Assembly: GCA_045134375.1 (NCBI GenBank)
Contig: JBGUVL010000033.1
Coordinates: 1 to 64,000 of the forward strand
Direction of reading: 5' to 3'
From: JBGUVL01 sp045134375
Lineage (GTDB): Bacteria > Bacillota_I > Bacilli_A > Erysipelotrichales > Erysipelotrichaceae
Length of the DNA: 64,000 bases
Shown: piece after piece, positions 53,246 to 61,968 of the stretch
Numbering within the stretch: position 1 is the stretch's first letter
Layout of the letters: every line of letters begins with the position of its first letter
Position numbers and translations under genes: made by a program
Notes under the pieces: generated by a model
The model's input: only the letters and a program-made list of their open reading frames with translations
Told to the model about the DNA's origin: nothing
The model's database searches: none

Positions 53246-53431
53246 ATGTCATTTAGTTCAGCTATGTTAATATTATCGATGTGTTCCTTCTTCTTTTTGA
53301 TTCTTTTCGTTATGGAAGGGATTAGCGATGATGGAGCAGAGGGGTTACGTTTGCGTTATCGTTCCATTAGTGGATCGATTGGCATTGCTTTGATTACATT
53401 GCTCATGTTTTTTCTTACGAGGGCATTGTAA
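53246..53431 (+). CDS. small two-segment membrane protein, unknown
   Basis: A 61-residue protein: hydrophobic segment at about 7-25, a short charged loop (EGISDDGAEGLRLRYRS), and a second segment at about 42-60. Start ATG 53246 behind GGAGGAATTGTT. It follows the long hairpin and precedes a TspO-like gene. I recognise no family. Confidence 0.55.
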   Translation: MSFSSAMLILSMCSFFFLILFVMEGISDDGAEGLRLRYRSISGSIGIALITLLMFFLTRAL

Positions 53432-53478
53432 TCTCTGAATAAAACTGTTGTTTGCAGCTATACTAACCAAGACGGGTG

Positions 53479-53973
53479 ATGTTAGTGGATGTGGAAAACA
53501 GAAGACGAATGATGATTTTGCATAGTATTGTTGTTTTTTTATTATGGATGTTGCTATCTTTTATGTTGCATGAATTGCTGCCACAGAAAGGTGGGATAGA
53601 ACATCCATTTTTTGTGTTTTCTATGCCATTTTTACTATTGTTTCATTTCCTCTTTTTAGTTAGTGGGGAAGTGGCATCCATTTTGATTGCAACAAGTTTA
53701 CATGCTTCGGTACAACCGTCTCTTTCTTTTTATCAATTAGTACTTTTTCTTGTTTTTTTATGGCCATTTTTGTTTTTTGTTTTCAATCGATATTTTTTAT
53801 CAGTGTTACTTTTAATGTTACAATGGTTTTGTGAATTAATGGTATTTGCAGCTTATTTCGCAATTGACAAAAAAGCAGGTCTGCTTTTTTGCCCTTGTAT
53901 TTTTTGGACAAGCTACCTGCTTTATTTATCTTTTATAATGTGGATGAAAAGTACATTGCTTTTAGGAATGTAG
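53479..53973 (+). CDS. divergent TspO/MBR-family membrane protein
   Basis: A 164-residue protein with five membrane segments. The C-terminal half (LFFVFNRYFLSVLLL..., then WTSYLLYLSFIMW) matches TspO segments 4-5, in which W-x-x-Y-L-x-x-L-x-x-x-x-W is conserved. The N-terminal half is poorly conserved, and the P-P-G-W block of TspO is not seen. TspO proteins bind tetrapyrroles or are involved in stress responses. The start is uncertain: ATG 53479, GTG 53476 or GTG 53485 share the GACGGGTGATG site. Confidence 0.6.
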   Translation: MLVDVENRRRMMILHSIVVFLLWMLLSFMLHELLPQKGGIEHPFFVFSMPFLLLFHFLFLVSGEVASILIATSLHASVQPSLSFYQLVLFLVFLWPFLFFVFNRYFLSVLLLMLQWFCELMVFAAYFAIDKKAGLLFCPCIFWTSYLLYLSFIMWMKSTLLLGM

Positions 53974-53986
53974 GGAAGGAGGGTTT

Positions 53987-55555
53987 TTATAAGATAAAAT
54001 TGGCAATTCCAGCACCGAAGAATACGATCAGAGCCATTACAATGACATAACCAAATGCATATTTTGCAATCTTGCCAAGAATTTCACCATCTTTTCCGCT
54101 TAAGGCACAAGCAGCACAACCTATTGCAATACTTTGTGGTGACAACATTTTTCCGGCACTTGTTCCTAAAGAATTGGCGGCAACTAACCAATATTCATTT
54201 GCTCCAATGGCTCTAGCTGCTTCTAATTGTACATTACCAAACAATACTTCTGAACTTGTTCCACTTCCTGTAACGAAAGTTCCTAAAGCACCAATCAATG
54301 GTGCAGCGAAAGGATAGAAGGAACCAAGGACAGTGACAAAGAATAAAGAGATATCGGAAATCATTCCGGAATAACCCATGATTTTTGCGCAACCCAATAC
54401 CCCTAACATAGTACAAATGGTTTTAGACATTTGAATGATGGTATCTTTCATTACTTTAGCAAGATCGGAGAAGCTGCATTTTTGAATAAAACCACCAATC
54501 AGACCGGAAATAAGGATCAATACACCTGGGGTGTTGATCCATGTGAATGTAGTTAATGCAGCACCTTCACCGTTGTAAATGGAAACGCTGGTTTTGATCG
54601 CACTTAATGGTGCATTGATGAATGGAACCAGTTTGCTTGTTACTAATAATAAAACAAAAATTAAAATGAAAGGCGACCAAGCGACAAGTGCACTATGTAA
54701 TGTGATAGGTTGTTCGTCAGCGCTCTTTGGAATTACCATTCGATATTCTTCTGGTACTTCATGTTTTTTTCCATAATAGCTTGCATAAGCGAAAGTGATG
54801 CCAAGAGAACAAACACTTGCGATAATAACAGGCAATTCAGCACCGACAAATTTTGCGGCGATGATTTCTGGAAGAACGAAGCTTAAAGAGGCAACTAACG
54901 TAAAAGGAATCATTCCTTTTAAAGCTTTTGTTCCATTTCCTACCAGCATTACCATGAGGAATGGGGATAGGAACAATAAAGGAGCTACTTGAATGGTTTG
55001 GGTAAAAGCTAATGTGGTAGCATCCAATCCGGTAACACTAGCTAATGTTGCAGTTGGAATACCGATGGAACCAAACATTGTTGGACAACCATTGGCAATC
55101 AAGCATGCTAAAATAGCATAAACAGGATTGAATCCCAATGCATAAAGCATACTTGCAGGAATGGCAATCGCAACACCAAAGCCAGCCATACCTTCTAAGA
55201 AACCACCAAAACACCAGCCGATTAATAAAACTAAAATTCGTTTATCACAGCTAACGGATGTTATCATTCTTTTAATGATATCCATTGCACCAGTATATAC
55301 CGTTAAGTTATAAGTGAATACAGCAGCAATAATTACAATAACGATGGGCCAAATAGCCATCGCAAATCCTTCTAATGCAGCTGTGCATGCGCCCAAGATT
55401 GGCATGTTCCAAATTAAAATGGCTTCGATAAAGGCAACCACAAAAGCACCAACACTGGCAATGTGAGCCTGCATCTTGAATGCACATAAGGCAATGACAA
55501 GCCAAATAATAGGAAGTAACGCCAAAATGAACATTACAAAAATATTGTCAAACAT
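53987..55555 (-). CDS. L-lactate permease
   Basis: A 522-residue LctP-type permease with 12 or more membrane segments. GWCFGGFLEGMAGFGVAIAIPA and GTFVTGSGTSSEVLFGN and the final SAGKMLSPQSIAIGCAA are hallmark blocks of LldP/LutP. Complete. ATG 55555 behind CAGGAGGAAATGT. It is convergent with the TspO-like gene, 13 bases from its end. Given ldh nearby, it probably exports or takes up lactate by proton symport. Confidence 0.92.
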   Translation of the reverse strand: MFDNIFVMFILALLPIIWLVIALCAFKMQAHIASVGAFVVAFIEAILIWNMPILGACTAALEGFAMAIWPIVIVIIAAVFTYNLTVYTGAMDIIKRMITSVSCDKRILVLLIGWCFGGFLEGMAGFGVAIAIPASMLYALGFNPVYAILACLIANGCPTMFGSIGIPTATLASVTGLDATTLAFTQTIQVAPLLFLSPFLMVMLVGNGTKALKGMIPFTLVASLSFVLPEIIAAKFVGAELPVIIASVCSLGITFAYASYYGKKHEVPEEYRMVIPKSADEQPITLHSALVAWSPFILIFVLLLVTSKLVPFINAPLSAIKTSVSIYNGEGAALTTFTWINTPGVLILISGLIGGFIQKCSFSDLAKVMKDTIIQMSKTICTMLGVLGCAKIMGYSGMISDISLFFVTVLGSFYPFAAPLIGALGTFVTGSGTSSEVLFGNVQLEAARAIGANEYWLVAANSLGTSAGKMLSPQSIAIGCAACALSGKDGEILGKIAKYAFGYVIVMALIVFFGAGIANFIL

Positions 55556-55651
55556 ACATTTCCTCCTGTAATTTTTTTATTCTACAACTAACTATTTTAA
55601 ATCAGTTTAAATTCAATGTCTATAAAGATTGAAAATGATATGCGCTTACAT

Positions 55652-55713
55652 AAAAAAAGAACACAAGAAATCAGTTTCTTTTGTCGCAATTAATGAAACT
55701 CTTGTCTTTTTTA
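55652..55713. other. hairpin with T tracts on both strands between divergent genes
   Basis: ACAAGA and GTTTC on the left pair with GAAAC and TCTTGT on the right, with A runs outside on the left and T runs on the right. Both strands could terminate here. It sits between the divergent permease and the 55805 gene, so it may be a leader attenuator of the permease or a relic. Confidence 0.4.
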
Positions 55714-55804
55714 TGTTTCAAAATAAAAGCGGTTTCTTTTTTTGACAAGAATCGTTATAATAGGGATGGGAAATGAACCCTATAAAATAGAGGAGTGTAG
55801 CAGA

Positions 55805-56434
55805 ATGGAAACGAAATCAATTATTATGATTGCCATCGTAATTATATTAGGAATTATATTATATTTTGGAATGAATTATTTAAAAGCAAGACAACAGAAT
55901 AAAATGGTGGAATTATTGCAGAATGGAGAATTTGATCAATTTTTCGCATTAACCGACAGTTTACTAACAAAGTATTTGTTTCCTCGTTATAATGTAGAAT
56001 ATTTAAAATTGAATGGTTACATTATCAAGGGAGAGGAAGCAAATATTGAAAAGCAGTTTGATTTTCTGTTGAATGCAAGAAAGAATAAAGCCCAAACAGA
56101 AGATATCACGATGAAAGCCTTCAATTACTATGTTGGCATCGAAAACAAAGAAAAAAGCACGGAACTGTTAGAACAAATACAATCTTTTACTAATGAAAGA
56201 ATGGTAAAGGAAGCAGAAACAATGTATGACATCTTCATTTTAAAAAATGGAAATCATATTGAGGAATTATTAACAACCTTAGAAAAACTTCCAGAAGAAG
56301 GAAAAGCAGTTAATGAGTATTTGCTTTCTGTCCAATATGAAAATATCGGAGATAAGGAAAATGCAAAAAAATATGAAAAGCTTTCTAAGAAGCATATGGA
56401 GTCAACTGCAAAACAAAAGAAAAATAAAAGCTAA
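55805..56434 (+). CDS. membrane-anchored TPR-like helical protein
   Basis: A 209-residue protein with one membrane segment (about 5-25), then a helical region resembling tetratricopeptide repeats (EEFDQFFALTDSLLTKY-type helices, KAFNYYVGIENKEKSTELLEQI, YLLSVQYENIGDKENAKKYEKL), and a lysine-rich end. The function is unknown; it may be a scaffold at the membrane. ATG 55805 follows GGAGTGTAGCAGA. Its stop overlaps the start of the DUF1905 relic by one base. Confidence 0.6.
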   Translation: METKSIIMIAIVIILGIILYFGMNYLKARQQNKMVELLQNGEFDQFFALTDSLLTKYLFPRYNVEYLKLNGYIIKGEEANIEKQFDFLLNARKNKAQTEDITMKAFNYYVGIENKEKSTELLEQIQSFTNERMVKEAETMYDIFILKNGNHIEELLTTLEKLPEEGKAVNEYLLSVQYENIGDKENAKKYEKLSKKHMESTAKQKKNKS

Positions 56435-56697
56435 TGAAGCCTATCAATAATAAAGAATACGAGTTTGACGAAGCAATTAAAAAGGTCGATGGGATGGATG
56501 CAACCTTTATTGAATTTCCATTTGCTGTAAAAAAAGAATTCAATAAAGAAAGAGTCAAAGTGTGAACTACTTTTGCGGTTATCCTTAGGAAGGAAACTTA
56601 GTATATATGCAAATATCATGTCATATTATTGAGATATGAAATATCTTCGTAAAGCAATTAAGTAACAAAGCGGAGAGCCTATTCATGGAATTATCAA
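56434..56697 (+). pseudogene. decayed DUF1905 (YdeI/OmpD-associated family) gene
   Basis: ATG 56434 opens a 43-codon frame (MKPINNKEYEFDEAIKKVDG..., with FIEFPFAVKKEFNKERVKV) that stops at 56565. The next frame continues with GYP-stop-EGNLVYM and SCHIIEI-stop, then IFVKQ, which matches the rest of DUF1905 (G-Y-P-Y-R-G-S, HIIGI, IR-AIGK). A frameshift and at least two stops prevent translation of the whole. The 313 bases between 56435 and 56747 are thus a dead gene followed by a terminator. Confidence 0.6.
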
Positions 56698-56700
56698 AGA

Positions 56701-56730
56701 AAGGGAGTAGGAGGACTATTCTCTTTTTTA
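56701..56730 (+). terminator. terminator after the DUF1905 relic
   Basis: AAAGGGAGTAG / CTATTCTCTTT stem (two G-U pairs), five-base loop, T run. Confidence 0.7.
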
Positions 56731-56747
56731 CATAAGGAGGAGTAATT

Positions 56748-57233
56748 ATGTATCGTATTGGACAATCTACCGATATTCATCGATTTAAAGAAGGAGATTG
56801 TATTACCTTAGGAGGTGTGAAAATTCCTCATAGCAAGGGAATTGAGGCACATTCCGATGGGGATGCGCTATGTCATGCAATTGGCGAGGCGATGTTAGGA
56901 GCACTAGCATTAGGTGATTTGGGGCACCATTTTCCCGATACGGACGAACGCTATCAAGAGGTATCTTCGCTTATGCTTTTGGAAGAAGTTATGAAAAAAA
57001 TAAGTGAACAAAAGTACGAAGTGGTTAATGTGGATTCTTTGATTTTAACGGAACGTCCTAAAATGGCACCACACATTGAAAAAATGCGTGAAAACATTGC
57101 GATGATTTTACATACAGAAGTCCAAAATATAAGTGTAAAAGCAACCCGTGGCGAAAAAGTTGGCTTCATTGGAAGAGAAGAAGGAATCATGGCACAGGCA
57201 GTTGTATTGTTAAGAAAAAAGACGCTTGACTAG
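56748..57233 (+). CDS. ispF: 2-C-methyl-D-erythritol 2,4-cyclodiphosphate synthase
   Basis: A 161-residue enzyme of the MEP isoprenoid pathway. The metal ligands are in QSTDIHRF (D-x-H) and the later HSDGDALCHAIGEAMLGALALGDLGHHFPDTD; KATRGEKVGFIGREEGI is the C-terminal nucleotide-binding block. Complete. ATG 56748 behind AAGGAGGAGTAATT. No other MEP genes are nearby. Confidence 0.95.
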   Translation: MYRIGQSTDIHRFKEGDCITLGGVKIPHSKGIEAHSDGDALCHAIGEAMLGALALGDLGHHFPDTDERYQEVSSLMLLEEVMKKISEQKYEVVNVDSLILTERPKMAPHIEKMRENIAMILHTEVQNISVKATRGEKVGFIGREEGIMAQAVVLLRKKTLD

Positions 57234-57347
57234 GATAATTATTTTGTTTGTTTCTTTCTATCTATCCTACAAAAATGATGTTATAATAAGAGTAATAGGA
57301 ACGATATTGTATTTTATAAGAAGCAAGTAACTACTCAGAAATTGTAA

Positions 57348-57452
57348 TGATATAATAGGTAGAGGTTAATGTAAGGGGTTAATATTATCTTTTTAGAATG
57401 TTGAGATAGAAATGATGCTGCTCAGGGGAAGCTATGGCTTTTCCTTATTTTT
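57348..57452 (+). promoter_or_regulatory. nrdD leader with extended -10 and terminator-like hairpin
   Basis: TGATATAAT (57348-57356) is an extended -10 box. A hairpin AGGGGAAGC / GCTTTTCCT (57424-57445, loop TATG) with a following run of Ts lies about 70 bases downstream and 90 bases before the nrdD start. It may terminate early and so attenuate nrdDG. This is the content of the 309-base gap 57234-57542; no gene is seen in it. Confidence 0.4.
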
Positions 57453-57542
57453 TCTTTAAAAATAAAATTCGGTCAAATAAAAGGTATTCGAAGATGATAC
57501 ATGATATCATAAAGATACGATAAAGAAAGGAATGTGAATCTT

Positions 57543-59732
57543 ATGAAAATTATAAAGCGAAACGGCGTTGAAGAAGAATTTAATATTGAAAAAATTATTA
57601 ATGCGATTACAAAAGCAACGGATGCGACCAAAAAAGGTTTTTTAACAAAGGAGCAGATTCAAGAAATTGCTGATTATGTAGAATACAAATGCAATAAAAT
57701 TAGCAGAGCAGTTACGGTAGAAGAAATCCAGGATATGGTGGAAAATCAGTTGATGGCTCAAGGAGCGTTCGAAATTGCAAAGAATTATGTTAAATATCGA
57801 TACAATCGTTCTTTGGCGCGTAAAGCAAATACCACAGACGATCGCATTCTTTCACTAATAGAATATGATAACGAAGAAGTAAAACAGGAAAACTCTAATA
57901 AAAATCCAGCAGTTAATAGTGTTCAGCGTGATTACATGGCAGGAGAAGTAAGCCGTGATTTAACTCGACGTGTATTGTTACCACCAGATATTGTAGAAGC
58001 TGATAAGAAAGGAATCATTCACTTCCACGATTCGGATTATTTTGCACAACATATGCATAATTGCGATTTGGTAAATTTAGAGGATATGTTACAAAATGGA
58101 ACTGTTATTAGTGAAACGCTGATTGAAAAGCCACATAGTTTTTCAACAGCATGTAATATCGCAACCCAAATCATTGCACAAGTAGCTAGTAATCAGTATG
58201 GAGGTCAAAGTATTTCGTTGGCTCATTTAGCACCGTTTGTTGATATTTCTCGTAAGAAGATTCATAATGAAGTAATTGGTGAAATTGCAGAATTGGGCTG
58301 CGAAGCTGATGAGAAAAAAATTGCTAAGATTGTGGAAGGGCGATTAGAGCGAGAAATTACCAAAGGGGTCCAGACGATTCAATACCAGTTGGTTACTTTA
58401 TTGACCACCAATGGGCAAGCACCATTTGTTACGATCTATATGCATTTGAGTGAAGCAAAAAATGAACAAGAAAAACACGATCTTGCGATGATTATTGAGG
58501 AAACTCTGCGACAACGTTATCAGGGTGTGAAAAATGAATCGGGTGTTTGGATTACACCTGCTTTTCCAAAACTGATCTATGTATTGGATGAAGATAATAT
58601 TGAGAAAGATACACCTTACTATTATCTGACTGAATTAGCAGCAAAATGTACTGCGAAACGAATGGTTCCAGATTATATTTCAGCAAAGAAAATGAGGGAA
58701 TTAAAGGGGGATGTTTATACTTGTATGGGTTGCCGTTCCTTCTTAACTCCGGATCGTTCCTATAAGAAAGGAAATTTGGCGAATGCTGGAAACTATGTAG
58801 AAGGGGAACATAAATATTATGGAAGATTTAACCAAGGGGTTGTTACTGTTAACTTGGTTGATATTGGTTTAAGCGCACAGAAAGATATGAAACGATTCTG
58901 GGAGATCTTTGATGAGCGTATGGATCTATGCCATCGCGCATTGCGCTGTCGTCACGAACGTTTAAAGGGTACGACTTCTGATACAGCTCCTATTTTATGG
59001 CAATATGGTGCATTAGCACGATTAAAAAAAGGGGAGGTTATCGATCGTTTATTATATGATGGTTATTCTACTATCTCTTTGGGGTATGCTGGACTTTGGG
59101 AATGTGTTTATTCATTAATTGAAAAGAAATTAACGGAACCAGAAGGAAAAGCACTAGGTTTAGAAATCATGCAGAAGTTAAATGATTATTGTAATAAATG
59201 GAAAGCAGAAGAAAACATTGATTATAGTATTTATGGCACACCATTAGAATCTACAACTTATAAGTTTGCGCAAAATTTACAAAAGCGTTTTGGTGTTATC
59301 AAAGGAGTTACAGATAAGAATTATATTACGAATAGCTATCATGTTCACGTTACAGAAGAAATTGATGCATTTGATAAGTTAAGACTAGAATCTGAATTCC
59401 AAAAACTATCTCCAGGTGGTGCTATCAGCTATGTAGAAGTGCCAAATATGATCAATAATATTCCGGCTGTTATGCAAGTAATTCGTTGTATCTACGATAA
59501 CATTATGTATGCTGAATTAAATACAAAGAGTGATTATTGTCAAAAATGCGGTTATGATGGTGAAATTCGTATTGTAGAAAAAGATGGAAAATTAGTGTGG
59601 GAATGTCCAAATTGTGGAAATCACGATCAGGATACGATGAATGTTGCGAGAAGAACATGTGGATATATTGGAACGCAGTTCTGGAATCAAGGAAGAACCC
59701 AAGAAATTAAGGAAAGGGTTCTGCATCTATAA
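57543..59732 (+). CDS. nrdD: anaerobic ribonucleoside-triphosphate reductase
   Basis: A 729-residue class III reductase converting NTPs to dNTPs under anoxia. An ATP-cone domain (MKIIKRNGVEEEFNIEKIINAI) starts the protein. Near the C-terminus are zinc cysteines CQKC and CPNC, then the glycyl radical site RRTCGYIG with Gly707. Complete. ATG 57543 behind AAAGAAAGGAATGTGAATCTT. The nrdG gene overlaps by one base. Confidence 0.96.
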   Translation: MKIIKRNGVEEEFNIEKIINAITKATDATKKGFLTKEQIQEIADYVEYKCNKISRAVTVEEIQDMVENQLMAQGAFEIAKNYVKYRYNRSLARKANTTDDRILSLIEYDNEEVKQENSNKNPAVNSVQRDYMAGEVSRDLTRRVLLPPDIVEADKKGIIHFHDSDYFAQHMHNCDLVNLEDMLQNGTVISETLIEKPHSFSTACNIATQIIAQVASNQYGGQSISLAHLAPFVDISRKKIHNEVIGEIAELGCEADEKKIAKIVEGRLEREITKGVQTIQYQLVTLLTTNGQAPFVTIYMHLSEAKNEQEKHDLAMIIEETLRQRYQGVKNESGVWITPAFPKLIYVLDEDNIEKDTPYYYLTELAAKCTAKRMVPDYISAKKMRELKGDVYTCMGCRSFLTPDRSYKKGNLANAGNYVEGEHKYYGRFNQGVVTVNLVDIGLSAQKDMKRFWEIFDERMDLCHRALRCRHERLKGTTSDTAPILWQYGALARLKKGEVIDRLLYDGYSTISLGYAGLWECVYSLIEKKLTEPEGKALGLEIMQKLNDYCNKWKAEENIDYSIYGTPLESTTYKFAQNLQKRFGVIKGVTDKNYITNSYHVHVTEEIDAFDKLRLESEFQKLSPGGAISYVEVPNMINNIPAVMQVIRCIYDNIMYAELNTKSDYCQKCGYDGEIRIVEKDGKLVWECPNCGNHDQDTMNVARRTCGYIGTQFWNQGRTQEIKERVLHL

Positions 59733-60283
59733 TGTATTATGGTGAGATAAAGAAGTTTGATATTGCGAATGGAGAAGGTGTACGTGTCTCGCTGTTTGTA
59801 TCTGGATGTACACATCATTGTAAAAACTGCTTTAATCAAGAAACATGGGATTTTCAGTATGGTAAGGAATTTACTTTTGAAAGTGAAAGGGAAATTCTAG
59901 ATGCCTTATCAGAAAGTTATATTGATGGGTTGAGTCTATTAGGAGGGGAACCTTTTGAACCTTCTAATCAGCGAGGGCTTCTCCCATTATTAAAAAAAGT
60001 GAGATCACAGTTTCCTGACAAAACAATTTGGTGTTATAGCGGTTATCGTTATGAAGAGCTCATTGGTAAATCGAGAGCAAGATGTGAAGTAACCGATGAA
60101 ATGTTATCACTATTAGATGTGCTAGTGGATGGAGAATTTGTGCAAGATTTGTATAATATTTCATTATCATTTCGTGGTTCAGAGAACCAGCGTATCATAG
60201 ATGTCCCTAAAACATTATCAAGCGGAGAAATTGTACTCTATTCTTTAAGTAGTGAGCAAATTAAAATGGAAGAAAAAAAATAA
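59732..60283 (+). CDS. nrdG: anaerobic ribonucleotide reductase activating protein
   Basis: A 183-residue radical SAM activase. C-x3-C-x2-C is CTHHCKNC; the SAM-binding block is LLGGEPF. It generates the glycyl radical on NrdD and is co-translated with it by a one-base overlap. Slightly longer than the 155 residues of E. coli NrdG. Ends in a strong terminator. Confidence 0.95.
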   Translation: MYYGEIKKFDIANGEGVRVSLFVSGCTHHCKNCFNQETWDFQYGKEFTFESEREILDALSESYIDGLSLLGGEPFEPSNQRGLLPLLKKVRSQFPDKTIWCYSGYRYEELIGKSRARCEVTDEMLSLLDVLVDGEFVQDLYNISLSFRGSENQRIIDVPKTLSSGEIVLYSLSSEQIKMEEKK

Positions 60284-60322
60284 AAGAACGAGATTTCTAT
60301 CAAATCTCGTTCTTTTATTTTT
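60281..60322. terminator. terminator of nrdDG
   Basis: Perfect 15-base-pair stem AAAAGAACGAGATTT / AAATCTCGTTCTTTT with a five-base loop and a T-rich tail. Confidence 0.93.
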
Positions 60323-60326
60323 AATT

Positions 60327-60376
60327 AATTTACATTTATAATATAACGTTGTTATGTTATATTGTAAATGTAAATT
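60327..60376. promoter_or_regulatory. large palindrome upstream of the efflux pump
   Basis: Arms of 21 bases (60327-60347 and 60356-60376) pair with one mismatch around an 8-base spacer. It lies between the nrdDG terminator and the efflux gene and overlaps a possible -35 box (TTGTAA, 60362). It has the size and symmetry of a dimeric repressor operator; no cognate regulator gene is adjacent. Confidence 0.6.
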
Positions 60377-60404
60377 TTGATTTGTAATAATGTTACAAAT
60401 CAAA
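60376..60404. promoter_or_regulatory. second palindrome upstream of the efflux pump
   Basis: TTTGATTTGTAA-N5-TTACAAATCAAA is a perfect 12-base inverted repeat abutting the first palindrome. TAATAA (60385-60390), a possible -10 box 17 bases from TTGTAA, lies in its centre. Confidence 0.6.
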
Positions 60405-60438
60405 TAGGAAGATAATAAAGGAAATCATATAGGGTCAA

Positions 60439-60510
60439 ATGGATAAAAAGACAAAAGATGTTGTTAAAAAAATTATGCAACTAATGGTGGTATGTAACAA
60501 CAACTATTAG
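60439..60510 (+). CDS. possible leader peptide of the efflux pump
   Basis: A 23-codon frame from ATG 60439 to TAG 60510, ending in VVCNNNY before the stop. The ribosome site AGGGTCAA is weak. The stop codon lies inside mutually exclusive hairpins (60500-60514 and 60506-60530), the layout expected of translational or transcriptional attenuation. Could also be a relic of a truncated regulator. Confidence 0.35.
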   Translation: MDKKTKDVVKKIMQLMVVCNNNY

Positions 60511-60530
60511 TTGTGAATAAAACAACTAAT
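60500..60530 (+). other. mutually exclusive hairpins at the end of the leader frame
   Basis: ACAACT (60500) can pair with AGTTGT (60509-60514). The segment ATTAGTTGT (60506-60514) can instead pair with ACAACTAAT (60522-60530), loop of seven. Occupancy by a ribosome at the leader stop would favour one over the other. Confidence 0.45.
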
Positions 60531-60610
60531 CAGATGGCGTTTCAACTGTAAGGATGAGGCAAAAAAAAGAAAAACTCCTATCATAAAATCATAAAGAACA
60601 GGTGATGAGA

Positions 60611-61843
60611 ATGAAATATCGAGAATTACTTAATGAAAAAGATTACATGTGTAATTTATCAGCCCAATTTATAACAAGAATCGGAGATGGAATTGATACA
60701 ATTGCATTGTCGTGGTTAACCTATGAAATAACAGGTTCTGCTTCGTTAGTGGCAATTGTATATACAGTAAATATGTTACCAAATCTATTGTTTGGAATCA
60801 TAGGGGGAGGATTAAGTTCCTATGTTAGTGAAAAAAATATTATGTGGATTTGTGATATAGGAAGAGGGACAACAACTTTAGTTATTGCTTTACTATTTTG
60901 GTTTAACTATCTCACAATTCCATTATTGTTTGTTTTAACATTTATCAATTCAACCTTTGAGTCTTTGAGAACACCAGCGCAAATGAGCATATTTCAAATT
61001 ATTATTTCCCAGGAAAAACGGGAAAAAGCATTAGCACTTCAGGAATCAACAAATAATATGGCTTCGCTATTAGGGTTAGGAGCAGGACCATTGTGTATTG
61101 GGATGTTTGGGATTGGTGGTGCCGTTATGATTGATGCGACTTCCTTTTTTATCTGTGCCATTCTAGTGATGATGATTAGCAATCATAAACGTGGCATAGA
61201 AGAGAAATTCGTGTCGATGAAAACATATGCAAAAGAAATTTTAGAAGGGATGAAATATTTAGGAAAAAGCAAATTATTAGTAATTCTTTGTTTTTTCGCT
61301 TGCTTCATGAATGCGTTGTTTGTACCAATTAATGCATTTGAAGTGGTGTATATCAAGGATTATCTATTACTTGGAACGATCGGAATGTCAGTTAGTGGAG
61401 TTGCATCTGTGTTAGGAATGATCATTTCTCCTTTATTTTTACCGAAATTGATAGAGAAAATCAGTAATCGAATCATTATACTTTCTGGCGGTATACTTCT
61501 CTCCCTATGCTATTTATCTTATGCTTTACTGCCTTATTCATTAATGGCGTTACGATATGCCTTGCTTGCTTTTATTATGTTTATGTTAGGAGTTGCATTA
61601 TCATTGGTAAACTATCCTGCTAATCTCTTTTTCTACAATAAAATAGAGGAGAAGTATTTTGCAAGAGTGAGTGCTTTTATACGCTGTATGTCGATGGCAA
61701 TGCAACCGCTAGCCTCCGTTATTTTTGGGTTTCTTTCTGACTTCTTCCCTTTGACTATAATTTTTTATGGATGTGCAATCATAGTATTTTTCATTTTTGC
61801 ATCCCAATTCTTTAATAAAATATTCTATGAATTGAATGGATAA
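60611..61843 (+). CDS. MFS efflux transporter, DHA3 (macrolide-efflux-like) family
   Basis: A 410-residue membrane protein with about 12 membrane segments. FITRIGDGIDTIALSWLTYEITGSASLVAIV is the N-terminal pattern of DHA3/Mef-type transporters, and VLTFINSTFESLRTPAQMSIFQIIISQEKREKAL is the DHA3 cytoplasmic loop signature. Members export macrolides or other drugs by proton antiport. ATG 60611 behind ACAGGTGATGAGA; 60602 and 60605 are possible. Isolated by strong terminators on both sides. Confidence 0.82.
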   Translation: MKYRELLNEKDYMCNLSAQFITRIGDGIDTIALSWLTYEITGSASLVAIVYTVNMLPNLLFGIIGGGLSSYVSEKNIMWICDIGRGTTTLVIALLFWFNYLTIPLLFVLTFINSTFESLRTPAQMSIFQIIISQEKREKALALQESTNNMASLLGLGAGPLCIGMFGIGGAVMIDATSFFICAILVMMISNHKRGIEEKFVSMKTYAKEILEGMKYLGKSKLLVILCFFACFMNALFVPINAFEVVYIKDYLLLGTIGMSVSGVASVLGMIISPLFLPKLIEKISNRIIILSGGILLSLCYLSYALLPYSLMALRYALLAFIMFMLGVALSLVNYPANLFFYNKIEEKYFARVSAFIRCMSMAMQPLASVIFGFLSDFFPLTIIFYGCAIIVFFIFASQFFNKIFYELNG

Positions 61844-61853
61844 ACATGATTAC

Positions 61854-61901
61854 AAAAGAAATGCTTAAAAGTAAGGAATACTTTTGGGTGTTTCTTTTTT
61901 T
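61854..61901 (+). terminator. terminator after the efflux pump
   Basis: A stem of about 19 base pairs including several G-U pairs (61854-61872 with 61880-61898) around a 7-base loop, then Ts. Confidence 0.8.
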
Positions 61902-61968
61902 CGAACTCCTATTCTCTACGCAAAGGAAATAAATTGTTGTATAATAGATACAGTTAAGGGGTGAATTC

